In this document: in pieces, positions 12,401-24,600 of the stretch
How the letters are laid out: each line of letters opens with the position of its first letter
Position numbering within the stretch: the first letter of the stretch is position 1
Notes under the pieces: generated by a model
Seen by the model: the letters and a program-made list of their open reading frames with translations, nothing else
Database searches by the model: none
Told to the model about the DNA's origin: nothing
Source of the DNA: Tigriopus japonicus
Lineage: Eukaryota > Arthropoda > Copepoda > Harpacticoida > Harpacticidae
NCBI GenBank assembly: GCA_010645155.1
Contig: JAAGOF010000300.1
Coordinates: 1,286,832 to 1,350,831, forward strand
Length of the DNA stretch: 64,000 bases
Reading direction: 5' to 3'
Made by a program: the position numbers and the translations under genes

Positions 12401-13362
12401 TTCAATGTGGTCGGGAGTCGGATCAGAGGAAAATATTGAAAAATTCCATTCCTCGTCGGCCACGAAATGGCAGCCAACAACCACCCTTTCGATGGGTTGA
12501 GTGAGCTCGATCGGTCCGCCGACAATAGAGAAACCAGACCGTTTGTCAAATTTTGCTAGCATTAGTGGAAGGCCACTTCCACACGGGATCAATCACCCTT
12601 CTGGATAAAGGTACTGGAGAATGGGTGACCCTGAGGAGATATTTTCTTTTAATGGATTAGGATCTCCTTCCCAAGAGACCGTGCTCGCAACTAAGAGCGC
12701 AGCATCTGTTTTGGATTAAGAGAAAGAGTGTGTGTGTGTGTGAGAGAGAGAGAGTAAGAGGAGATCGAAAATGAGGGAACCTAAAAAGAGACACGGAGAT
12801 TTGCATCATGGGTGATCTATAAATATCTACTTTCAGTCGAGTGAGTGGGTCTCACAAGTCTTGTGATGCGTGAGAAACTTAACGAGACATGTTTTACTGA
12901 GCATTAGACCTCGAATTTACTTCAGTCTCATGAGCCTTGCGTGATGTGCTGAGGAAGATGCGACAGGTTTGGTCACACTAAGCCGATTAGTTGGCTGGAC
13001 CGAGGTATGTTTTGGTTGGCGCCAGCACGACTATCGGAAAAAAAGTGATGGGATTAACTTTTGAACTCATGTCCCTCAGAGTTGATCAATTTTGACTTCT
13101 AAAGCGGTTGGAATGGAGGTGTAGAAAGTCAAAAAGTGTCGAAGGCAATCCGTAGACAAAACACATCTTTCTTGTCCATTTTCCTCCTTGGGTTGCCATT
13201 TTTGTGTCATGTTTATAACTTGTTCGGAGATATGTACATAGCCTTAATACATACACTTGCTAGCTCCCGCGATATGCGGAGGGCTTTGTGTGTTCCATGT
13301 CTTTGTCTTAATTATGATTCCCAGGGAAAAAAACAGCGATTGTTTTACATGCACATTTTCAG
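9486..13362 (+). other. Putative sif intron between the extension exons
   Basis: No gene is supported. The interval holds scattered chance frames below 130 codons on both strands and one compound GT/GA microsatellite near 12727-12754. Confidence 0.45.
12727..12754. repeat. Compound (GT)n(GA)n microsatellite
   Basis: About seven GT units run directly into about six GA units. A useful polymorphic marker, with no coding meaning. Confidence 0.85.
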
Positions 13363-14550
13363 GCAAAGGTCTCTTTCTCGCAAGCGAACAAATGATCCGC
13401 TTCCCTCCCAAACAACCAATGTCCATGATCCTTCCTCACGGATTCCTCTCCAACGGACTCGACCTCCCCAAGTGGGCCGAGCACAATCATTGAATGTGCC
13501 CCAATGACATCAAAGGAACATCTCTGGCCCTGCTCAAACGATAGTTGCCCCTGAACGCACATCTCAGCCGGAGTTGAATCCTCAAAATAAAGTGTCATAC
13601 CCTATTGAGCGCAATCAACCGGATCAACCCCGTGGCCGAAGCACCCGGCGCACTTCCGTCGTCTTCAAAGACTTGGTAGATAGTTCGGGCTCTAAAGCGA
13701 ACCCTTTGCGGTTCAAGAGCGGACGACGTGCCCATAGCTTGGCCACCACATCTCGGAGATCCAACTCAACCATAGTCCCGAATCAGCCTTCATCTCGACA
13801 ACGAGATTCATCAGCATCCAGCGACAACCAAGGGTCATCAGTCATATTCAACGATATCCCACCTGGATCGCAAGTGTTAGGAGCCTCAAAATGGACTAAA
13901 CAGTCTGCCTCGAACTCCAACCAGCCGCATCAAAGTGCCAAACCTAGTCGAAGAGCTCAATTGAACCCTTCCAAATCCACGGGAGTCGTTAGCCCCTCCC
14001 AGCCAAATAGTATTCAAAGTGATCAGGAGCATTCCAAATCCGATTCAGTATTACAACGACAGGGCCCCGGTTCTGGCAACTTGGCCAACAAACATTCCAA
14101 CCCCCCTACTCACAGACACACCTCTGCAACCCCTGCAGCTTCAGCTTCTGTTTCCCTCCGAAGAACGCCATCTCTGGTCAAACCGGGCGCCAAAATTCAA
14201 ACCCAAACAAGCGTCGATTCCACGTCTCAGAACCGGCGGGGATCCACTGGGTCAGTGTTAGATTCGGGTGATGACCTCCGGGCCTTGATTGCCTCTCGTC
14301 GCAAAGCCCAAGAGGCTTTTAACCCTCCCATCGACGGACAGACAACAATGAGACAAGCCTCAGTCACAATGGCTCCGGCAGGCACGGCTGGCTCGAACAA
14401 TATGCAAATGAGCAACTCAGCTGCTGATGCAGTGTTGCGACATCGCCAATCCATTGGCGAGGACAAGGCTCTTGGTGTATCCACGAGGAAACCCCAGCCA
14501 ATTGGGCAGAGTATCATGGACCAGTCCTTTCCACATCACTACCATCACAA
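13363..14550 (+). CDS. sif: Candidate sif N-terminal extension exon, Ser/Arg/Gln-rich, with one in-frame TGA
   Basis: The acceptor CATTTTCAG|GCAAAGG and the donor CACAA|GTAGGG bound an exon of 1188 bp (396 codons), phase 2 on both sides. The frame is open except for one TGA at 13505-13507. After the TGA, 347 codons stay open to the donor, far more than chance frames nearby, and there is no ATG in the first 280 of them. Translation must therefore come from upstream or from an unseen splice. The peptide is disordered and rich in Ser, Arg, Gln and Pro, with basic phospho-site-like stretches (GRSTRRTSVVFKDL, SVSLRRTPSLVK). It can join either the acceptor at 15389 or the EVH1 exon at 17720 in frame. 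No domain was recognised. Confidence 0.65.
13505..13507 (+). other. In-frame TGA (TGA-C context) inside an otherwise open exon
   Basis: The codons around it read CCC CAA TGA CAT CAA. The frame is open and of the same composition on both sides. A C after UGA is the leakiest stop context known in metazoans. Readthrough, a nonsense variant or a base-calling error would each explain it. Confidence 0.8.
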
Positions 14551-15470
14551 GTAGGGCGCTCTACCAGGGATTATCTTAAATTTTGCTATGCATGTCAGAT
14601 CCATAAATTGCTTGCTTATTATTATCGCTGCTGTTGCTCGTGCCTTCACAACTCCTTCTCCTACCACCATTGATACCACTGCGTACTGCTATTGCCAATA
14701 CGACTTCTACTACTGAAATACATTCCAACAAATTTTGGACCATGCAATGCTACTTCTACTTCAGCTTCGTACTTTCTTCTGCCTACTTTTGTTTATGCCT
14801 TTTTTTTTGTTCCATTGCTTTTTGTGTCTGTGCTTGCCCGTTTTAAGATTGTGAATGCAATATTGCTGATACTACTCTACTTTTACCATTGCAACTGTTA
14901 CTCAGCTCACTCATATTGCTTTTTTAAAGTTCATTTTTATTAGCAACTCGAATTTATCAAGACCTTCAAAAAGCCGTTCTTGTGTGATTTTGTATCGGCG
15001 TTACAGTTCATTGGTATTTAATCTCTAAACACATTTTCAAAAACATTTTTTGCCATGCTAAAGATACCGATGACGGATGAATCTGATGCAGTGGCAGGAT
15101 CTTTTGCCATTCCGAGAAGGCCAGTTCCCACATTTCTCAGAACTAAAATGCATTGCAAAATGTACCCTCTACTGTGTTTCGTGCATGTTTTCTCTATGGA
15201 CTGAACGACAGTGATTTATTCGTTTGAACAAGAAGAAATCATGCCGTTTTATCTATGATAATATTCTTTTCTGCTTGCACTGCACTCATTACTTATCTTG
15301 ATGTAAGGTCAAGAGGTGACTTGACCTTGAACCAATCTAGTGTCCTTTGCTCTAACATCGATGATCAAAGTCCGTTGGTCCGTTTTAGGTGTGGCCATGA
15401 CGCTCGGAATAAAATTGGAACCCGGCTGATCAACTCTAAAAACGCTCCATTCAAAGGTTTGCTCAAGAAG
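14551..15470 (+). other. Intron and presumed 5' UTR of the MGNK exon
   Basis: AT-rich sequence without a supported gene. A plausible acceptor (GTCCGTTTTAG|GTG, exon side from 15389) lies 82 bases before the MGNK start, so 15389-15470 is probably 5' UTR spliced from an upstream leader. The same stretch is also open in frame with the MGNK codons in phase 2, which allows a longer N-terminus. Confidence 0.5.
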
Positions 15471-15628
15471 ATGGGCAATAAACTGTCTTGCTCGTGTGGT
15501 CCTCTCAAAATCAAAGGCTACCGTTTTGATGCCAATGCCGAACCCTGGGCACAACATCCACAACAAGCCAACAATAGTCAACTCCCGTCCAGAGGCGGGA
15601 GTCGTCGGGCTGAAGGGCAGCTCCTTAG
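15471..15628 (+). CDS. sif: sif exon: N-myristoylation start (type 1 N-terminus)
   Basis: The ATG at 15471 begins [14 protein letters not shown], which matches the start of Drosophila SIF type 1. Gly2 followed by a polar residue, with Ser6 and Cys7/Cys9 nearby, is the pattern for N-myristoylation plus palmitoylation, so this form should sit at the plasma membrane. The exon ends in phase 2 at TTAG|GTGAGG, and the next exon completes the codon to give QLLRLWAEVF. The frame stays open upstream to 15255, so an N-terminally longer product is possible, but conservation marks this Met as the main start. Confidence 0.93.
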
Positions 15629-18600
15629 GTGAGGATCACTCTTCCTTTTCTTGAAACGCTTGCAATATCCTTGATTGGGGAAGGATTTGACACGTTCAAT
15701 TACCATAACAGTCTTTTAAACTATGGCATATTCAATGAACATTAAACAACGCGCTTGATCGGCATAATTAAGCATAAGATTTAGAGAATACTTTTTCCTT
15801 CGCAAAAAAATGCCCTGATGATGAAAAAATCAAAAGCCGACATGTTCTTGTCTATTTTAAACAATAATCAAAGACAGATGTTTGGGGCAACCCTTTCTCC
15901 CCAAATAATTTATGGCTTTCAATGTCACATACAAACCTCCCATATTCCTGTGAAATGCTTGTAACAAAAGTGTTTTTTTTTTGGAAAGGGCCTAAAATGT
16001 TGTTATCATCCGCTGCTCACTATCTATTTTCCCATTTGTACCTAAACTTTACAGTCTAGTTACTATTGCAACGTTTTCGAAGTTGCCACAAAGGCACCCT
16101 GACCCACTAGTATTCACAGTTTCGCCAACCCCAACAAAAAAAATGGAGTTGCTGGCCCTAGAAGTCTGTAAATGACCCCAAAGCCAAAAGGTTAAGCTCA
16201 TTGTAGTTTTTTAACAAAATTGGGCCACAGAGTTGGTCGCCAACTTGCTAGTATTCTTTTTTGTCATAGTTTAAAAAAAGGTATCATTTTATTGAAAATA
16301 GACAAAAATGATGAAAGTTTATTTATTATAAAACATACCTTAATATTCATGTGCAAAAAACTAACTTATTCTTTGCCATCTTGGTATTTTTTTGAAAATG
16401 GTTCAAAACAATGTGAGCTCACATTAATTTGGCAACAATTTCGTTCTAACGCAAATTCTCACTAACTCATCACAAATAGCCAGGTAAACTTTCTCCAAGA
16501 TGGTAAACAATTTTCCGTTTCTGCACTTTCAATCCATTAAATATATGTTTGTACGGCGGCTTTATTTTTTGAAGATTTATCATCATTTAAGTAAAACTTA
16601 AATAAGATTCATGAACTTGTTCATAGCGGGCTGACGCGAATAATTTCGTGACACAACTCCAAAGCAATGGTCCTTTGTGCTACGTTAGAGACTATATTTT
16701 TGTTCCCATTGAATGAAAATACTGTAATACTTGAAAAAGTCAGTCAATGAGTGTGCCTCTCTCTTTTCAAATGCCACTCCGTGCCATCAGGTATTTAAGG
16801 AGAAAAGATCAACCAAATTTTTCTTAGAGTTCCTTCATACTTTCATACTTTCATTTTCTCCCCTAAACGGAGTCTTCTATCATTACTGTTGTTGCTATTA
16901 TCATCATAATTACTATTAATCCCTTTTATCATCTCTATAGTACTTTATTTAAATTCAAGTAGTTAGAAAGTTCAAAGTTGTCGTCCTGTGACATTGGATT
17001 ATCTTGGCACATTGTACTGAATTTGTTCCAAAGTGCTGTTTTCACTACTACCCAAACAACAAGAGAATCTGGTCCAGATCTTTTGATTTGTTCCACCTCG
17101 TTTATTTATCATTAGTTAATTATTAATTACGTAAACAGGGTTGAATCTTCATTGAAAACCCATAGGGTCAATGTGTGTTCCCCTGAATTCCGATTTTTCT
17201 GGCGTTTTTTTCGGGTCAAGGCCGAACGACTCATATGGACTCAAACCAGAACTCAATGTTAGATCCATCCAGTTTCAGTAGATTTGGAACAACCAATGTT
17301 AAATACCGTAACTCTCTCTCTCTCTCTCTCTTGCTCTCTTTCTCGCTCTCTTTCTCTGGTTCATTTGCTAAATCGTTTCACAATTATTCTCCTTATCCTC
17401 TTTCAAGTTTTACAAACAGTGTTTGCTCCGGTGATCTACTCGCCAACTTGGATAAAGACATGTCTGTACATTATTACTTCTGTATTCACACACACGCTTT
17501 GTTGTTTTCGACAAGGATCATGGCTGGACCATTGCTCCACTTTGAGAAAATGTACTTACCTCGTTTGAGTTTGTCTTTCTTTACTCTTTGCTCTTCCTTC
17601 TTTGTCATGTTCCACGATCCCCCAAACGACTTTGGCTTACTCATCATACGTAGATTGCTCCTAATTTTCTTTTATCTTGTTCCTTGGACTCTCTCTTTCA
17701 GCGCTATTCCCATTTGCAGGCTCTGGGCAGAAGTGTTCCACGTGACCACATCCAGTTCGGGATCCGTGAAATGGTCACAGGTCAGTGAGGATCTGGTGCC
17801 AGTCAACATCACCTGTGTTCCAAATGCCGGGGGTGCTGTGGCCACCGCCCAAACCACACAGGCAGGCCTGAATGGTGGGGGTGGCAATAACAATAATAAC
17901 GGACAGCCAGACTCTCAAAGTAGTCAGACATCAGCAATTCAACAACAGCAAGTCGTCTTCCATGTCACGGCCTACAACTCTCAAGTGGAAAAGATCCTGG
18001 ATGTCAGACTGATCCAACCAGGTACGGATGGGTATTTTGGAGAAGGTTTTCAGAAGAACCACTGAGATTCTCTGGACGACAGTGCTATTGTAAAAGATTA
18101 TGATTTTATTAAGGGAGTTATTGTGCTGAAATTTAAGGATATCTTGCACATGTTGGTCCAAGGATACATTTAACTAGAGGATTGGACATGAATTTGGGCA
18201 TGGTCACTATTTACTGAATGAAGGTAGAAACTTTAAAATAGTCGTAGATGATTCGGTGCGGTTCCTAATAATCTTTTGTGAGAAAATAATTGCGACTTTT
18301 TCATTGGATTACTGGGTTATTGTGATTTTAGTCAAATTTCTGGAAAGTTGCAATTTATGTAATAGAAAATTTACAACTTTGGATTTATAGGATAACAAAG
18401 AAAAACAAAAAGGTTTCCCTGGTCAGGCAGAGTACGCATTTCACTTTTCAACTCAACCAAAATAATAAGTCAAAAGTTTTGGTCTCTCAAAGCTTGCTAC
18501 ATAACCCTACACAGAATGAATGAGCTAGCCCTGTTATGTTATTTTTCCCTAAACGTCTAACCTTGTTCATAGAATGCTCTTTTTAAGAAATGGTTTTGAA

Positions 18601-21600
18601 AAGGTATGGCTTTTCACACTGATGTTCAATTGAGTTTAAAAATTCATAGTCTACTTAACAAAAGGAAAATCTCATTTGCAAAAAGACTCACGTTATTTAT
18701 TTTCTTTGGAAATCATATGTTATCATAGGTAGCCTCGTCGGCCAGAGAATTCAGAGGTTCTTGGCTATCACTTAAAAGAAGACAAAACTCATTAAGCTCA
18801 GCACGCTTTGCTGAACATGCTAAGGGTCGTTCATAAGGCCGATCAATGGATCTCAGAAATGCCCCAAGTGTGTCGGCGATCCTCTTTCACTCTTTAGAGT
18901 ACAGGGATGTATAGTTGTACACTGATGGTGTAGCGTAGAAGCGACCTTCAGTGGCTTGACTGGCTAGTGACGGCCCTTTCAATGATCAGATCTGAAACTG
19001 CAACACTAGCTTGGACCCAAGGCTAATTTCCTGCTCTCTTTTCTACCCTTGTCGTCTCAGGAACCCGCATTGGTCAAGCCTCAGAGTGCTTTGTCTACTG
19101 GAAGGACCCAGCCACCAACGATACTTGGGGATTGAACTTCACCTCACCCATCGATGCCAAACAGTTCCGAGAGTGCTGCGTAAGTGAATGATCCATCAAT
19201 CAGGGGGGGCCTTCTCATTTATTCCATTGTGCTGTTGGACCAAAATGGTACTTTCTACTTACCTTGACCAACTTGCAGGGTCAGGCTGGATTTATGTACT
19301 GAAGTTACGATTCCAAAAATGGGCTAGGAACTTGTGATAGATAACGTTGGATTTGAAAATGCCGTGTCACTTGCATTATCGTGGGAAAGGGCGAATATGA
19401 TTTGTTGAAATCTTCCTTTGCCTTGATATTTATTAAGGATCTGTTGGATATTTCTTGACCTTGCATCAATTGCTGCTTGGTGACTTTATGGTCAAACCAA
19501 ATCGATCAATGCCAGATCGGCTTGGATGTATAATCTTGATCTGATTCGCTTATTGTCATAATAATAGTCAGGGTCTTAAAAAGGTAATCATTTGAAAAAG
19601 ACTACAAGAAAAATTAAGTAAACTTGTTTGGCTTCAAAATAGAATAGATGTCGAAAATAGATTGAAATTCAAGAACCCAAGCCACTTAAGGCATGCATAT
19701 GTTCTGTCATGAATAAATGCATTCTAAAACATGATAAAGTGTTAACTTAGCCTATTTCAAAAGGAAAATATTGATTTGGGAGTAGTATTCTATTAATAAC
19801 CTTTTGCTGCATTATGACAAATCCACTTAAACTAAAAATACTTTGACTATTCGTCAAGTATTAGTCACTAATCGATTTCCAAAAAAAACCCTTTTTATCG
19901 TTTTTCACCATGCTTCAGTTACAAAATCCCACAAAGTAATTGAGGAAGAAATAGTTTCATTTTCTGGTTCAATGTAGAAAAGTAGATGCCACAACAAACT
20001 AAAAGATAGATGGTCTTTTATTGTTCTATTGATTGTCCATATGGTTTTGTTTCTGACACCCTGACTTTCTGATTCGCGAAAGCCCAAAAGAAGTGCTTAT
20101 TTAGGTCAATACATTAGAAATCAGTCGACTACCTCTTCAAAACTTCCTGACCTTTAGCTACCAATTTTAAGAAGAATATGCAAATACAGGGGTGGACCTA
20201 ATATTGCGTATAGGTTGAAAAACAAATAAAATGAATGTCAGTCAAGAAATTCCTTGATTACGATTAACAAGCTCATCCAAACATTTGGGATCCAACGGCT
20301 TGAATTATGTTCGTCACAAACATAAGAATATGTTCCTTGAAACCTTCAAAACACCATGGGTTTGATATTTTTTAAACAAATAATGTTCAGCTTAAAAGTG
20401 ATTTTTGGTGTCTTCAGTCGAGGTTTCAATTTGTAAGAAAAGCCAAGAGAAAATTTCAAATGAATTTTAAATTGTAAACGGCTGTAATTCACGATTAAAA
20501 TCGTGGGCGAGTAAATACGCCGAACCCTGTAGTTGTACGAAACGTTCAAGAGGATCCGGGTGACTAAAATTAGCGCGTTTCAGTTGAAAAATCCGCAACA
20601 AATGTCAATAGAAGTGAAGCAACCGATTTAGTTTCCCTGAAAGCTCATTAAGGATCTCTTCCAAGCACTAAAGTAGACTTGACCCTTAGAAAAACATTTC
20701 CAAGTATTGGCCTTCGTCCAACACGTAAAGATACTTTGAGGTGTACTTTGAAAATAGATCTTAGCACACCTGTTACTCCAATTGGGTCATTGGATACATG
20801 CAATAGTTCGAAGTAAAACATCTTAAATTGTTTCATTATCCAGCCTTTGAATAGAGAACTGAAATCTAAGAAGCAAAAATGGTTGGATGACCTCGCAATA
20901 TCTTCAAACATCTATTTGGTGTTATAAATCCGTGCGTGAACTCGATCAGTCATCGCTTCTTTTTCGACGGAGACGCGTTGTTTTTCTTGTTCCAACTAGA
21001 TTTATTTAGCAAAAAAGGGATGTTGTTCCTCCCGTTGCCAGTTCTTAGAAGGATCATCAACGAAGACCCGTCGTCTCATAAATCTCGAGATTAATGTCCG
21101 AAAATCCTCGTTGTTGCTACTCAACTCGAGCGGGAAATCAAAACTCCTGTTGGCATCATCCTTTGTTTTGGGTGCCAAAACGTCTTGCCTTGATTTGAAT
21201 CTTCTACACAAAACACAACTACTACTCCTGGAACAACGAGCATAACTCCAATTAAGGATCCTTACCTTCAGACTCTTACTACGACTGATGCGACAAGAAA
21301 GTAGGTCAAGAGCGTTGTTCGAGGTTATTTTATATCATTGTTTTTCCAATTCATCAACAATCCGTCATTCCCTCCCCCCGGATTAGTGAACCCCAAGGTT
21401 GGGCTGCTCAAGATGGCTTTATTAACTATTCCTTGGCAAGTGCATCGATTCATGGGACATTTTGGGCTTGTCAGCTTGTCCTCGAACTTCATTCCGTAGC
21501 AGGCAAAGACTCAGTTCAGGAGAAAGTCAGATGCATATTCCGGCCTTTCAAAACAAGGCCAAAATGACGTTGGTCAGAATCGCATAATATCGTGTTCCTC

Positions 21601-24600
21601 TCTGTTTTTCTAATGACTTCGTGAGAATCTGGATCTTGCAGTGAAATATCATGGCGGTGTTGTGGGTTCCAAAATATTGAATAACGCTCTCCATTTCCGA
21701 GCTCAAGTCCCCTCTAGTAAAACGAGAAGTATTGGAGGAATAAACGTGAACGACACGGTGATTTTGTGATGGCCGTCGGATGAACGCTAGTTCATGACTT
21801 TTGGTGGTGTTCGTGTCAAGTGATAGTCGTCCTAATTCCTTGTTGGCTCAAGGGATTTCGTTCCTTCCGAATTGTTGACCTTGCTCGGGTTGGGATTGGC
21901 TCGTGGTTGGTCTTTCTTTGTTGCTGACCCAAGCATGCTAGTCAATCATTCCAAGGTTTCTCCTCTCTTTCTCTGGTTGAGATGATTGGAAACCAAGATC
22001 GACCCAACCGAGATCCTCGAAATCTGAGATTAATGGACCCTGTTGTGCCATGTGCCCAGCGGGTTTGACCTCAAATTTTGGTAAACAACCTTTCTTTGGA
22101 AGTTGTTTTGCATCTTTTAATCGTCCATTCAGCCTCTATTGGGAAGAAAAAGCCTTTTAAGAAGGTTGGTGTGAACCAGGCCACACTATAAGAAAGGCAA
22201 TTCAGTGCTGTGTGATGCCCAGTCATGAACCCGGGGATTTGGGCACGATTTGATAAGACGTGGTGCTTGGATGATGATAATGTAGTTCTTCAAGCTGGGA
22301 TTTACTACATGGATTGTGAAGATGGAGATGCTGAGGTATGGGTTTAAAAGAAACTAATGGGAACAGAATGGGTACAAGTAGTGATGGAAAGATTAAGTTT
22401 GCATCCGATGTTTTGATCTTCGTTGACAATGTATAAAATTGACCCGCATGGTTCTTTACTAATGTACGACGACCTTGAAAGTAATTTTAAGCCATTTTAA
22501 AGGAGAAAGCATCAATTTTAAGTAATTGCTAAATTTGTATTTGAAATTTAGAAGTGTCAAAAAGTATTAAAGTTTGAAGAAGACGACAGAAACTTCACAC
22601 CAAAAGGGCAATCTCCAAAAGGTCCTTAAAAATATGTTTTTAAAACAAGCAAGGTTTCAATCCACGCTCTGATTCTTGGTTTTGGTTTCGGTTAGTCCCT
22701 TTTATGACCGAAGTTTTAGTACCTTTTGAGTCTGTTCTATCCATTTCTATTTCTAGCATTTTTTTACTCCGTATTGGTGTGCTGACTTTTACTACTGCTA
22801 CAAGTAATTCCTTGTAAAGCAAATCAATCATAATATGAATTTATAGTTTTAACTCTATATCAAATTTAATTTACCAAGAGTCGGCAGAACCCTTGATTAG
22901 TGGGTTGATAAGGAAAAGTGATTAAAAGATGATCCAACCCTATCTAAAGTGCTGAATGGGCAACAAATAGAACAAGCCTTTTAGCAAAAAAGAATGTGTA
23001 TGTTTCTCTAGATTCCTATTTTGGAACTGTCTTTCAATTTTTGCTGCAAATCTAATTCGGCAGAATATTTTGGTGGCAACAGAGGTCGAATATTATGGCT
23101 TCCGTCTTGAAGAGAATGCTTCCTGAATGGGAAAGACTACAAATGCCTTGCTTTTGGAAGCTGTCAAAAAGTTTCTTATGATTTAGTGAAGCGGAACTCA
23201 TTCCAAAACTTGCGCTTTGGACGCCTTGTGGACATTTTTAATAACAATTTCTATAGAACTACTTCCATTATATTGATAAAAATAAGATAAGGAACAATTT
23301 CAGCTTGCCAAAGACGTTTCTGATCGGTGTCAAAAAACATGCTAACTACCAGTATGTCTTTTTTCTGCTTTTAAAATTCTTTTAACTTAAATCAATCTCA
23401 GCAAGCAACGATTACTAGGTTTGAGGTCCCTTTTGGCGGCTTCACCATCCATCAAAATGTGACTGTTGACTTGCTTATCCCGACTGGAACAACATCTTGC
23501 TCCGAGCAATGTACGGACCTACTTCCATCCACGTAAATGACTGCTTTCGATAGGTTGGGTACGTACGCCTGGTCCGAATATGCTCTTCCACTCGGTAGAA
23601 TAAGTCTCTTTTCGGTCGATGAAGGCAAGAAGTGTTTGCTTTGGCCAAGTGAGAATTTGCTCGCTTTCTCTTTCCCTTCTTTCTCGTTCCATCGTTCGTT
23701 TACCCTCAATCGTAGCCGTCATATTCACCGTATGCTGCCGATCCCTGTAGTATGGACAAGGTCTTCTTATGAGGTAGTATCCTTGGTTCAACTCTGAGGC
23801 TCCACCAACCAGCACCACCACCCTCTTGTCCATCTTCGGGTTTTCGGATCAGTCTCGTCTTTTCCTGATTTTGGTGGCAAGTGGCAAGGTTTTCCTCAAT
23901 ACTGAGCTTGAATACTGAGCATGTTCCCCGTACTCGATGGATGGATGGAACGAACGAACGAACGAACGACGAATCCTTGGTGGATGTTGATCACAGGGAA
24001 GAACTTGCCCACAGCTAAACTGCCCTAGGCCAACAACGTCTAAAGACCACCAGCGAGAAACGTCGAAAGGCTGACTGACTGACTGACTGACTGAAAGACT
24101 TAGAGAAGGTTTTCTTCGTCTTCTACCCCTCTTTTGGTTAGGTTTGTCCATGCCTTATCCTTGCCAGCTTGCTAGTTTTATCGACTGAGGAACGGGTGTC
24201 ATAGATGAGCATAATGCATTGGATGCCAAGAACAAGTGGAACCCAAAGATGACTTCATATTGGAACCTCCGTCGAAAGCTTTTGTCACATCAGGACTTCG
24301 ACGGCCGATAAAAAAAGCGCAAGAAGTTGTGGCCTTTGTCTTCACAACTAATCTACGATCAACTGACACAGCAGATCGAATATAAATATTGCATGGGAAC
24401 ACGTCATTAGGATCCATCCAGCTGAAGGTTGTTCCACAAGTAGCGAACGGGAGTGGAATTCAAATGGCAGATTTCTTGACCTTCTTCGTGTTTGGCCTTT
24501 GAAGAATGAGAACTTACCAACTGAATGCAGCACTATATGTCTTTTCTTTTCAGGATGCCGCTCGGGTCCATGCCCGACTCAATCGAAACAACATCAAACC

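Larger units (their letters stand above)
19180..24553 (+). other. sif intron, 5.4 kb
   Basis: No coding frame of interest on either strand. A small palindrome lies near 20502-20518 (CACGAT ... ATCGTG around TAAA). Tetranucleotide repeats occur near 23949 and 24071. Short exons could hide here, because the flanking exons are phase 0 and any missing exon would need to be symmetric. Confidence 0.6.

Noticed and set aside
13476..13515. A tiny intron removing the TGA at 13505
   Set aside because: The only GT-AG pair (CAA|GTGGGC to AAAG|GAAC) would be about 40 bases, below usual intron size, with no pyrimidine tract.
17235..17719. Open frame upstream of the EVH1 exon (161 codons)
   Set aside because: It is made by a CT microsatellite and T-rich intron sequence; conservation starts exactly at the CATTTGCAG acceptor.
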